Origin: Paracidobacterium acidisoli | GTDB taxonomy: Bacteria; Acidobacteriota; Terriglobia; Terriglobales; Acidobacteriaceae | Length of the DNA: 64,000 nt | Reading direction: 5' to 3' | Assembly (NCBI RefSeq): GCF_003428625.2 | Contig: NZ_QVQT02000004.1 | Span: 558,001-622,000 of the forward strand | Shown: positions 18,502 through 26,369 of the stretch, piece after piece | How positions within the stretch are numbered: the first letter of the stretch is position 1 | How the letters are laid out: each line of letters starts with the position of its first letter | Program-made: the position numbers and the translations under genes | The notes under the pieces: model-generated | Database searches by the model: none | Told to the model about the DNA's origin: nothing | Seen by the model: the letters and a program-made list of their open reading frames with translations, nothing else

Positions 18502-18619
18502 GGCGCCATTCTACCGTTGCTGAAGCACAAACAGTTCCAGTCTGAATTCTGCAGAGTGCCCGTCGGTTCCGATTCTCAATCCATCACCTGAAAAATCACC
18601 AATCTGAGATACTTTTCCG

Positions 18620-19177
18620 ATGTTTCGGAATCTCCTCGCCCTCGCCGTGTTTCTGGCAGCCCCGGCAGTGCATGCGGCTTCCACTCCGGATGCATCTGCC
18701 TGGAAGGCAAAAGTTACGCATGCCATGCCTCTTCTTGGTCATCGCAACTGGATTCTTATCGTGGATTCCGCCTATCCTCTCCAGACCTCACCCGGCGTGG
18801 AAACAATCGAAACCGGCGCCGGCATGACGGATGCCCTGCACTTCGTGCTCGATACGATCCGGCATTCGGAGCATGTGCGGCCGGATATCTACATGGACGC
18901 AGAACTGCCATTCATTCCTGAGCAGGACGCGCCCGGCGTCTCTCGTTATCGGAGGACGATGGCTGACATCCTGCATTCCTACAAGGTTGAATCCCTGCCG
19001 CACGATCGGATCATCGCCAATATCGATGAGGCCGGAAAGATATTTCACATCCTGGTCCTCAAAACAAATCTGACTATTCCGTATACTTCGGTGTTTATCC
19101 GTCTCAACTGCAGATACTGGAACGACGATGCGGAAGCACGTCTGCGGGAAAAAATGAATGCAGCGGGAGCCAGATAA
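18620..19177 (+). CDS. Secreted RbsD/FucU-like protein (putative)
   Basis: 185 residues with a Sec signal peptide (MFRNLLALAVFLAAPAVHA, cleavage near residue 19). The segment PLLGHRNWILIVDSAYP (His41, Asp49) resembles the start of RbsD/FucU pyranases, where a GH..I.IAD..FP motif supplies the catalytic His and Asp. The C-terminal IPYTSVFIRLNCRYW resembles their terminal PYANV-IL strand. RbsD/FucU are normally cytoplasmic sugar anomer-interconverting enzymes of about 140 residues; a signal peptide is odd. The assignment rests on pattern resemblance only. The gene is convergent with the beta-helix gene. Confidence 0.55.
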   Translation: MFRNLLALAVFLAAPAVHAASTPDASAWKAKVTHAMPLLGHRNWILIVDSAYPLQTSPGVETIETGAGMTDALHFVLDTIRHSEHVRPDIYMDAELPFIPEQDAPGVSRYRRTMADILHSYKVESLPHDRIIANIDEAGKIFHILVLKTNLTIPYTSVFIRLNCRYWNDDAEARLREKMNAAGAR

Positions 19178-19231
19178 GGTCTGCTGAAATGTGCCGCCGT
19201 CCGTTCAGCCTCACCCGGCTCCATGCATTGA

Positions 19232-20584
19232 TCAGCGGCCGTGATCGAAATCAAAGGGCGAGGTCAGCCACGGCGTCGACCATACGTTCGAGCCGGCAGC
19301 CGTCGCGCATTTCTTCCCGGCAGGACCAGCCGCACAGTTCCACCAGTTTTCCGTCGCGTCGATGTTGCCCATCCCCAGGTTATCCACTCCGATCGCATTC
19401 CTTCCAAAGTCGTTGAAGTGCGCATCGACCCGCCCCGCAGGCGCCTTGAAGGCAATGTCGATAGCCTCATCGTCGATCACATTCTGCGAGATCTGCGTCC
19501 CATACACCGGAGCCACGCTGTAAAGGTTGATCCCTGTCGGACCGGCCGTAGCCGCATCCTCTGTATCCGCCGCATTGCCCGAGATATGGTTGCCGATGAT
19601 GACGTTATTGTTCAGATTGACCGCAGGAGCCGGAGCGGGAGCCGCAGCATGATTGTGCATCGTGACCCCCGGCAGGCCGTTGTTGAGAATCTCATTGCCG
19701 ATCACCACATTGCCCGACGCCGTCGTGCCCGGAAACGGAGCGAAGATCCCTACTCCCGCGCCTGCTCCAGGAAGCTGCAGCCCGTTACGTGCCGAGACGT
19801 TGTGCGAGATCGTGTTGTGGATCACGCCGAACGATACCGTCGCCGTGGGAATCACGGTCGTGGCCGGTCCGTGCGATGCCATCGTGATCCCGCAGTCATA
19901 CGGATTGTCGTGGATATAGTTTTCGCTGATGAGATTGTCGAAGCTCGGCCCCGTCTCATCGCTGATCAGAATGCCACCCGAGTTATGATCGCTCTCGTTA
20001 CGCACCACCGAGGTATGGTTGGCGCCCATCAGGTGAATCCCCTCGCCGCAGTCGTCACCCTCGTTCGTCTCGAAGGCGGGAATGCCCGGGCATGCCGAAT
20101 CGGCAATGTCGAGTGACTGATTATTGTCGAAGATATGGTTATCGACCAGCGTTACGTCTGAAGCATTCACGACCAGAATGCCCTCAAAATCCGCGCCGTG
20201 AATACTGAAGCCTGAGACCAGCACCTGCGCCACACCTGCATGCGGCGCTGCGGACATTCCATTGATGAAGATGCCGTTCGGCAGCCCGGTCGCATTGATC
20301 GTCGGATGCGCGTTCTGCGCTGCCACCAGCGAAAGCGGCTTTGTGATCGTCACGTCTTCCGCATACGTGCCCTGCGCCACTTCAATGGTGTCGCCGGGCG
20401 CTGCCGCCGCGACCGCCGCCGCGATCGTCGATTTGCAGCCCGCCTTGCCGCCGGGGTTGACGCACAGCACAGCAGCCGCTGCGCTGCAGACTCCGAATGA
20501 GGACAACAGGGCCAATCCGATGAAACACCGCACAGCATAGCCATGGATTTTTCCATGACGAATCATTCTCAGGTGCTGAAACAT
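19232..20584 (-). CDS. Secreted right-handed beta-helix repeat protein
   Basis: 450 residues. A signal peptide (VRCFIGLALLSSFGVCSAAAA) is followed by a segment like pectate-lyase/NosD-type proteins (STIAAAVAAAAPGDTIEVAQGTY). Then come many short repeats such as SDVTLVDNHIFDNN, TSVVRNESDHNSGGILI and NLISENYIHDNP, which stack as a parallel beta-helix. The C-terminus has NWWNCAAGPAGKKC, frequent in such proteins. Polysaccharide binding or cleavage outside the cell is plausible, but no catalytic site can be assigned. An alternative start lies a few codons in, at the Met of MIRHGKIHG. Confidence 0.8.
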   Translation of the reverse strand: MFQHLRMIRHGKIHGYAVRCFIGLALLSSFGVCSAAAAVLCVNPGGKAGCKSTIAAAVAAAAPGDTIEVAQGTYAEDVTITKPLSLVAAQNAHPTINATGLPNGIFINGMSAAPHAGVAQVLVSGFSIHGADFEGILVVNASDVTLVDNHIFDNNQSLDIADSACPGIPAFETNEGDDCGEGIHLMGANHTSVVRNESDHNSGGILISDETGPSFDNLISENYIHDNPYDCGITMASHGPATTVIPTATVSFGVIHNTISHNVSARNGLQLPGAGAGVGIFAPFPGTTASGNVVIGNEILNNGLPGVTMHNHAAAPAPAPAVNLNNNVIIGNHISGNAADTEDAATAGPTGINLYSVAPVYGTQISQNVIDDEAIDIAFKAPAGRVDAHFNDFGRNAIGVDNLGMGNIDATENWWNCAAGPAGKKCATAAGSNVWSTPWLTSPFDFDHGR

Positions 20585-20793
20585 GGACTCCTCCTGATCT
20601 GAAACTGGTTATGGGTTTTCTGAGCGACCGAGCGTGGGTAGGAAATGGGGGAATTCGAAGCACCCCGATACTAGTCCCACTGCTTTTGTGGCACAAGAAA
20701 CAAATCAGGAAATAAGCCCTGCAGAGGATGCGCCGCATGCGGTCCGCATATTATCCTGGAGCGGCGCGTGATCGGTTCTTCGCAGTCTGCCGA

Positions 20794-21183
20794 TTACATG
20801 TAATTCGAGATTTCAATCAGGTTCTGATCCGGGTCGCGCAGGTAGACCGAGCGAATTTTCCCCATCGCTCCCGTCCTCTCTACCGGACCCAGCTCAATCC
20901 GTACACGCAGCAGTGTCAGATACTCGATGACTGACTCAAGCGGCGTCTCCGTGATGAAGCAAAGATCGCCCGAGCCCGGCGTCGGCCGCAGCGCATGCGG
21001 GCTGAGCTCATGCCCGCGCTGGTGCAGGTTGATCTTCTGCAGGCCGAAGTTAAGTGCCCGTCGCCCCTCGAACGTCACCGCTTCCATGCCCAGAGCTTCC
21101 GTGTAGAAGTCGATGGTGGCGTCAATATTGCCTACAGTCAGCGCAATATGGTCTAGGCTGTCGATCGTAAAGGCCATAGGCAT
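20794..21183 (-). CDS. VOC-superfamily (glyoxalase/dioxygenase fold) protein
   Basis: 129 residues. FTIDSLDHIALTVGNIDATIDFYTEALGMEAV is the classic first beta-alpha-beta-beta-beta unit of vicinal oxygen chelate proteins. A metal-ligand His is in LDHIAL, a Glu equivalent lies in LIEISNYM at the C-terminus, and RDPDQNLIEIS is the second conserved strand. Members include glyoxalase I and fosfomycin- or bleomycin-resistance proteins; the substrate is not deducible. A second Met two codons later is an equally good start. It stands alone. Confidence 0.88.
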   Translation of the reverse strand: MPMAFTIDSLDHIALTVGNIDATIDFYTEALGMEAVTFEGRRALNFGLQKINLHQRGHELSPHALRPTPGSGDLCFITETPLESVIEYLTLLRVRIELGPVERTGAMGKIRSVYLRDPDQNLIEISNYM

Positions 21184-21255
21184 CGGATCATACGCGTTCG
21201 TTTATCCATCCGTCTGCACTCTGTGCGCCTCGGCATATCCCCGGTGTACTGCGGA

Positions 21256-21648
21256 TCAGACGATGGCAGAGGCCAGCAGAGACGCTGCCCGGTCAAGCAG
21301 ATGGCTGGGATGAAGCGGCTTGGGCAGAATCTCGAAAATGTGGCCGTTTTTCATAGCATCTTCCGCCAGTTCGGCCGCGCCCGGATGAGCTGAAAACAGC
21401 AAAAGATGGCAGTTTGGATACATTGCCTTCAGAGCGATGGCCAGATCCAGCCCATTCATCCGCGGAAGTACGACATCCACGATCGCCATATCCGGCTGCC
21501 AGATGGCCAGTATTTCAATAGCTTCTTCGGCTGAGTACGCAACCCGTGCAGCGTAGCCATGCGTCGAAAATATAAGTGCCAGGCTGTCTGAAATTCTGCG
21601 CTCATCATCGACAATAAGGACTTTAGGGCCGTTGGAGCATCCTGACAT
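21256..21648 (-). CDS. Single-domain response regulator
   Basis: 130 residues from the ATG at 21648, preceded by GGAAGGAAT. It consists only of a receiver domain: the acidic pair in KVLIVDDERR, the phospho-acceptor Asp in MAIVDVVLPRMNG, a Ser in LLFSAH and the Lys in ILPKPLHP. There is no output domain, so it acts through protein contacts, as CheY- or Spo0F-like regulators do. It lies divergent from the S24 repressor gene and near the orphan histidine kinase at 22845-24500, a possible but unproven partner. Confidence 0.88.
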   Translation of the reverse strand: MSGCSNGPKVLIVDDERRISDSLALIFSTHGYAARVAYSAEEAIEILAIWQPDMAIVDVVLPRMNGLDLAIALKAMYPNCHLLLFSAHPGAAELAEDAMKNGHIFEILPKPLHPSHLLDRAASLLASAIV

Positions 21649-21952
21649 CGATATTCCTTCCGGGAACCGGCAGGTTCCGGATATTGTTCTGGTCGTTGGG
21701 TTCCGGAGTGAGCTCGATGGGCGATAGCCCATGCTCCGGAGGGTGGAGATGGCCCACATGACTGGTAGACGAGATTCTGGTCAGGTGCGCCACTTTTCGT
21801 GAGCGCATGGCTTTTCCGAAAGAATCTCTGCTTTTTCCTTCTTTTTTCGTTCTGAATGCCGGCATCGGCAATATGCTCCACGTGCCGACTACGATGCTCG
21901 AAAGTTCCTGCTAGTATACCTGCCGAGGAAGCTAAATTATTGATTTCATTGA

Positions 21953-21976
21953 GGCAATTGCATGGGCGCAATTGCC
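21953..21976. promoter_or_regulatory. Palindromic operator candidate upstream of the S24 repressor gene
   Basis: GGCAATTGC at 21953-21961 and GCAATTGCC at 21968-21976 are perfect inverted repeats separated by 6 bp. Their 24-bp site ends 20 bp before the repressor ATG and would overlap the transcription start or leader. LexA/CI-type repressors commonly bind such a site autogenously; this is an inference from position and symmetry. Confidence 0.55.
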
Positions 21977-21996
21977 CGAAGGCGTGAAGGATTCGC

Positions 21997-22776
21997 ATGG
22001 CTGCACAACAAAGTACTTCCCCTGAGTGGGCCGAGAGAATTCAGCGGCTTCTCCGGGAGCTGAAGGTTACCCAGGCCGGTCTTGCCGAACGGCTCGGGAT
22101 ATCTCCCGCCACCGTGTCGCGCTGGACACAGGGAAAGCGGGAGCCGACGGCTGAAATGTATGTTGCGTTGGGAAATCTGGCTCGCCGTCCGGCCGGAGTG
22201 TATTTCTGGGAGCGCGCCGGCGTCGATATTTCCGGCCATCCCGATGCCAGTTTTCGTCAGATGCTTTCGTCGATGCGCGTCTCTCTGCAGGATTTCAAGC
22301 TGGTATCCAGCCGGAAAGTTTCAAGGCAGCTCTCCGGCAAGGCAGGCGCTGTAGCCATTCCGCTTCTCAATGTGACTGCTTATGGAGACCGGGTTGCGCC
22401 GAAGCAGAATGTACATCTCTCTGAGGCCCAGGTGGAAGACGTGCTCCTGGCGCCGCTGGCCTGGTGCCCTCACCCGGAAAATATGATCAGCATGCATGTT
22501 TCCGGGGATTCCATGTATCCGACCATCCCTTCCGGCTCGATTATCTTCGTCGATACGGCTGCCACCGACCGCAAAAACCTTGCGCGGAAGCTCACCGTAG
22601 TCGCTCACCGGGACCTGGGTTTTAAGATCGCCCGCTTCCTGCGTCTGGCCGGTGCGGACCTCCTGGTTTCGGCGAATCCGGAAACGATGCCGATTGATAT
22701 CAGCAGCGCGTCCAGATGGAAGATCTTCGGAGAGGTTCTCTGGTGGGTTTCGAAAGACGCGGAGCCAGGCCACTGA
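21997..22776 (+). CDS. XRE-family repressor with S24 (LexA-like) autoprotease domain
   Basis: 259 residues. The N-terminal helix-turn-helix is LKVTQAGLAERLGISPATVSRW (residues 22-43). The C-terminal S24 peptidase has Ser172 in VSGDSMYP and Lys210 in LGFKIARF, the catalytic pair of LexA/CI/UmuD proteins. An Ala116-Gly117 bond in SGKAGAVAIP is a candidate self-cleavage site. A GAAGGA box precedes the ATG. Such proteins repress stress or mobile-element genes and are inactivated by RecA-stimulated cleavage. No phage genes are near, so a host stress regulator is more likely. The site at 21953-21976 suggests self-repression. Confidence 0.9.
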   Translation: MAAQQSTSPEWAERIQRLLRELKVTQAGLAERLGISPATVSRWTQGKREPTAEMYVALGNLARRPAGVYFWERAGVDISGHPDASFRQMLSSMRVSLQDFKLVSSRKVSRQLSGKAGAVAIPLLNVTAYGDRVAPKQNVHLSEAQVEDVLLAPLAWCPHPENMISMHVSGDSMYPTIPSGSIIFVDTAATDRKNLARKLTVVAHRDLGFKIARFLRLAGADLLVSANPETMPIDISSASRWKIFGEVLWWVSKDAEPGH

Positions 22777-22844
22777 TCGAGGATTGCTTATTCCCGGCAG
22801 TCTCAGGGACTGATGCGGCGAATTCTTCCCGAGAAATGATCCGC

Positions 22845-24500
22845 TCACTCAGCGGAATAAATGCTCTGCAGCGGCAGCGTGATCGATATCGTCGTGCCAT
22901 GCGATGCGGGATCGATGCTGCTGCGAACGCAGATCTTTCCTCCATGGCCTTCCACAAACTGCCTGGCGACAAACAGCCCGATTCCGGTTCCTATCGTCTT
23001 GCGCGTGGTAAAAAAGGCTTCGAAGACCCTCGGCAGCATCTCTGCGGAAATTCCCGTTCCGTTGTCTTCGACCGTCAGAAGCACTCCAACCGGAGTATCT
23101 CCAACGGCAAGCCGCAGAACACCGCCGGAGGGCATCGCGTAGATTGAGTTTGCAATCAGGTTTGAGATGACCTGCATCATCTCTCCTCTTCGCACCACGA
23201 TCTCCTTTGAGGAGTCGATGCACAGCTCGACGCGTATTCCTGCGGAGTCGCATCGTGGCCGGTAGATCCTGGCGGCATCGGCAACCAGTGTGGCCAGCGA
23301 GGTGCTGATCGCTGAAGCATTTTCTCTGTAATAACCCAGGGTCTGCCTCGCAATGTGCGAAACGCGTGTCACTTCGCTTTCCGCGGAGGTGAGATAGGCG
23401 ATCTGTTCCGGGTCGGTCGCTTTTTTGCCCGCGAGATACAGCAGGTTCACGACCGCCTCCAGCGGATTATTGATTTCGTGAGCAATGGTCGCCGCCATGC
23501 GCCCGGTCGCGGCAATCTTCTCCGCCTGCAGAATCGATATTTCCATCCGTTTCCGGGTTGAAATGTCACGCAGAATCTTCGAGGCGCCGATAATCTCTCC
23601 GGAAGCGTCTCTTACCGGAGAAATGGAAAGGGATACGTCGATCCGCTCTCCGCCTTTCGTTAGTCGAACGGTCTCAAAGTGCTCAATGCGTTCTCCATGG
23701 CGAATCTTTTCAAGAATGATCTTCTCGTCATCATGAAGTTCTTCAGGAATCAGTCTGAGGATCGAAGCGCCAACCATCTCCTCTTCTGAATAACCGAGAG
23801 TCCGCGTGGCTGCATGATTCCAGCTTGTTATCCGGCCGGTAAGATCCTTGCTCAAAATCACATCATCGGAGGACTCGACAATCGCGGCCAGCTCGCCCAG
23901 CCTGTTCGATGCATCTTTCTGGCGCACTTCGGTCTTCTTCTGCTCCTCGATTTTCTTCATCAGCTCTTCGCGTAATCTGGCATTTTCTATCGCAATCCCC
24001 GCGTGAGCCGCCACCGTAGCCACCAGTTCCTCGGCATCCCTGTCGAAGACACCCGTCTTTTCATGCCCATAAAACAGGCCACCCAGCACCTCGCCGCTCT
24101 GCGCCTTCACCGGCACGGCCAGATAGCTGTGAACAGGTAAATGTCCGGGAGGCATGCCGTGGAACGGCGCGTTCCGGCCGTATCTCGGATCTTTGGTGAT
24201 ATCGGCCGACCGCATAATGCCCCTTCCCTCAAAGGTCTGGGCAAATATCCCGGTGCTGCGCGGCATGGGAAACGCGCTGAAATTTTCGCGATCGACCCCG
24301 GAGAGGGTATACAGGCGGTAATGCTCGCCTTCTTCATTGATTATGTTGTAGAAGAAAGCACCGAATTGCGCTCCGCAGAGCGCCAGTCCTGCATCCGTGG
24401 CCGACTGCACGATCTTTTCCAGATCGCGAGTGTTTACCAGCGACAGACCTGTCTGCACCACGATCGCGAGCTTTCGCTGGAGATCACTGGATAGAGTCAT
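22845..24500 (-). CDS. Cytoplasmic GAF-PAS sensor histidine kinase
   Basis: 551 residues with no transmembrane segment. A GAF domain occupies residues ~20-180 and a short coiled linker (EELMKKIEEQKKTEVRQKD) follows. A PAS domain (ELAAIVESSDDVILSKDLTGRI...) spans ~203-320. The HisKA box AHEINNPLEAV puts the phospho-acceptor at His341. The ATPase has N box NLIANSIYAM, G1 DNGTGI, F box FEAFFTTR and G2 GTGIGLFV. It senses a cytoplasmic small molecule or redox state and has no adjacent co-transcribed response regulator; the solo receiver at 21256-21648 is a candidate partner. Confidence 0.93.
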   Translation of the reverse strand: MTLSSDLQRKLAIVVQTGLSLVNTRDLEKIVQSATDAGLALCGAQFGAFFYNIINEEGEHYRLYTLSGVDRENFSAFPMPRSTGIFAQTFEGRGIMRSADITKDPRYGRNAPFHGMPPGHLPVHSYLAVPVKAQSGEVLGGLFYGHEKTGVFDRDAEELVATVAAHAGIAIENARLREELMKKIEEQKKTEVRQKDASNRLGELAAIVESSDDVILSKDLTGRITSWNHAATRTLGYSEEEMVGASILRLIPEELHDDEKIILEKIRHGERIEHFETVRLTKGGERIDVSLSISPVRDASGEIIGASKILRDISTRKRMEISILQAEKIAATGRMAATIAHEINNPLEAVVNLLYLAGKKATDPEQIAYLTSAESEVTRVSHIARQTLGYYRENASAISTSLATLVADAARIYRPRCDSAGIRVELCIDSSKEIVVRRGEMMQVISNLIANSIYAMPSGGVLRLAVGDTPVGVLLTVEDNGTGISAEMLPRVFEAFFTTRKTIGTGIGLFVARQFVEGHGGKICVRSSIDPASHGTTISITLPLQSIYSAE

Positions 24501-24677
24501 ATCTCAAACGTCATCGACAATCGATGGATAAGTGCGCTCCGTTCAGGGGCGATGATAAAGAAACAGAGGAGTGAACTCATCATAACTGACGGTTTTCCAT
24601 CATTCAGACCACATAACCGGGTTGGAAAGTCCGGATACTCCGCCTTGTCAGACCATGTAATTGTTCCGGCAGAGACA

Positions 24678-24721
24678 CAAAAAAGCCTGTCCCCGCCGCT
24701 GATAGCGGACGGGAACAGGCT
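24678..24721 (-). terminator. Intrinsic terminator of htrA
   Basis: Read on the minus strand, AGCCTGTTCCCGTCCGC pairs with GCGGCGGGGACAGGCT around a TATCA loop, with one bulged base, and is followed by TTTTTTGTG. The hairpin lies 30 bp beyond the htrA stop codon, a textbook rho-independent terminator. Confidence 0.88.
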
Positions 24722-24750
24722 GGCGAACAGAGCGCTTCGAGCGCGTCTGG

Positions 24751-26307
24751 TTAATCGTTGCCCGCTTCTGCAGGATGCAGCACGCGGAAGGTCTGGCCGC
24801 CGCCGGACCACACCAGCACCAGAGCATCCTGTCCATCCTGTATGCCCGACAGTGCGCCGGCGATTTCCGCCGCAGAGTGCATCGGCTTGCGGTTTACCTG
24901 TTCGATCACGTCGCCTGCCTGCAGTCCCGCATTGTCCGCCGGACTACCTGACTTCACGTTTTCGATCACCGCTCCGTATACATTGGCCGGAAGCTGCATC
25001 TGTTCCCGCAGCGCAGGCGTCAGGTCGCCCAGTCCAATGCCCCAGCGTGCTTTGCCATGCTGCTCTCCGGAAGCCTGCGCTCCCGATGAGCCTTTCATCG
25101 ACTGCAGAGTGACCGAAATCGACATCGGCTTGCCATCGCGAACAACCTGCAGATGAATCGTGTCGCCGGGCTGTTTCTGTCCGACCTCCATCTGCAGCTC
25201 ACCGGCATCGGTAACGGGCTTGCCGTCCAGCTCCGTGATCACGTCTCCCGTTTTGAGCCCGGCTTTATCGCCCGGCGCGTCGGCGCTGACATCGGTCACC
25301 ACGGCACCGGTGGCCTTTTGCACGTCGAAGAACTTCGCGTTATCCGGTGTTACATCCGAGATCGAGATGCCGATAAAGCCATGATCGACCTTGCCATACT
25401 GAATCAGCTTCTCCACCGTCGGCTGCACAATCTCACTGGGAATGGCAAAACCCATGCCCGAGAAGGTGCCGGAAGGCGAGATCAGGAAGGTATTGATACC
25501 GATCAGCTCACCGCGTGCATTCACCAGCGCACCGCCCGAGTTCCCCGGATTGATCGCCGCATCGGTCTGGATGAACTCACCCGGCTTGCGGCGATCGGCC
25601 TCCGGATTCGGCCGGTGCAGCGCGCTGACAATGCCGCGCGTGACCGTGAAACTGAATCCATAGGGATTGCCGAATGCCAGCACTGTCTGTCCCGGCTTCA
25701 GTGCCGTCGAGTCTCCCCACGGAACACTGGGTAAATCAGTGCCATTGATCTTGATCACCGCCAGATCGGTCAGCGGGTCGGCTCCGATCAGCTTTGCCGG
25801 ATAAATACGGCGATCGGTCATCGTCACCCGAATGTCTGTGGCTCCCTTGATCACGTGATTATTGGTCACGATGTAGCCGTTCGGCGAAATAATTACGCCG
25901 CTGCCCAGCCCATGCTCAATCTCCGGCCCGCGCTGCTGCGGTGTATTGAAAAATTGTCCGAAGGGAAGACCAAAAAACTGCTGCATCTGCTGTTGCTGTT
26001 GTTCCTGCTGCTGCTGATCGTCGTCCGTCGATTGCGGACCAACCTTTGAAGTGACAGTCACGTTCACCACCGCCGGTCGCACCCGCGCCGTCAGAGCCTC
26101 CATGGCCTGATCGAGCGAGAGCAAAGGACCCACGCTGCTGCTGTCCAGCGGTGGCGCGGCTGCCTCCAGGGCCGACGCAGTTGCCGCGGCATGCGCCGGC
26201 CCGGCAAATTTATAGGCAGCCACCGAAACGATTACTCCGGCTACTACAACCGGCACAACGAGGCGCCGCGTTAATGCTGATTTCCAGCTCCACTTCTGTC
26301 GTTCCAT
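24751..26307 (-). CDS. HtrA/DegP-family periplasmic serine protease
   Basis: 518 residues. An N-terminal anchor (RRLVVPVVVAGVIVSVAAYKFAG) is followed by a trypsin-like domain with catalytic His151 (TNNHVIKGA), Asp181 (LTDLAVIK) and Ser257 (GNSGGALV). Two PDZ domains follow (GFIGISISDV... and WGIGLGDLTPALREQM...). A glutamine-rich insertion (DDDQQQQEQQQQQMQQ, residues 95-110) lies in the LA-loop position, which in DegP controls activation. It degrades or refolds damaged envelope proteins. A palindrome identical in design to that of the blaI promoter lies 17 bp upstream, so it is probably a target of the neighbouring BlaI-type repressor. Confidence 0.95.
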   Translation of the reverse strand: MERQKWSWKSALTRRLVVPVVVAGVIVSVAAYKFAGPAHAAATASALEAAAPPLDSSSVGPLLSLDQAMEALTARVRPAVVNVTVTSKVGPQSTDDDQQQQEQQQQQMQQFFGLPFGQFFNTPQQRGPEIEHGLGSGVIISPNGYIVTNNHVIKGATDIRVTMTDRRIYPAKLIGADPLTDLAVIKINGTDLPSVPWGDSTALKPGQTVLAFGNPYGFSFTVTRGIVSALHRPNPEADRRKPGEFIQTDAAINPGNSGGALVNARGELIGINTFLISPSGTFSGMGFAIPSEIVQPTVEKLIQYGKVDHGFIGISISDVTPDNAKFFDVQKATGAVVTDVSADAPGDKAGLKTGDVITELDGKPVTDAGELQMEVGQKQPGDTIHLQVVRDGKPMSISVTLQSMKGSSGAQASGEQHGKARWGIGLGDLTPALREQMQLPANVYGAVIENVKSGSPADNAGLQAGDVIEQVNRKPMHSAAEIAGALSGIQDGQDALVLVWSGGGQTFRVLHPAEAGND

Positions 26308-26323
26308 CTGTATTCTCCTCTTT

Positions 26324-26341
26324 AAACTAAAGAATTAGTTT
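26324..26341. promoter_or_regulatory. BlaI-type operator candidate upstream of htrA
   Basis: AAACTAA at 26324-26330 and TTAGTTT at 26335-26341 form a perfect 7-bp inverted repeat with a 4-bp spacer, 17 bp before the htrA ATG. The same AACTAA-N4-TTAGTT core precedes blaI at 28284-28299. Sharing of symmetry, spacing and core between two promoters of one locus supports a common repressor. Confidence 0.68.
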
Positions 26342-26369
26342 TTCCATTCAAAAAAAATGCCTGCCGGGC

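Noticed and set aside
21997-22776. Prophage repressor as sign of a prophage
   Set aside because: No integrase, terminase, capsid or lysis gene is adjacent, and neighbouring genes are normal chromosomal regulators.
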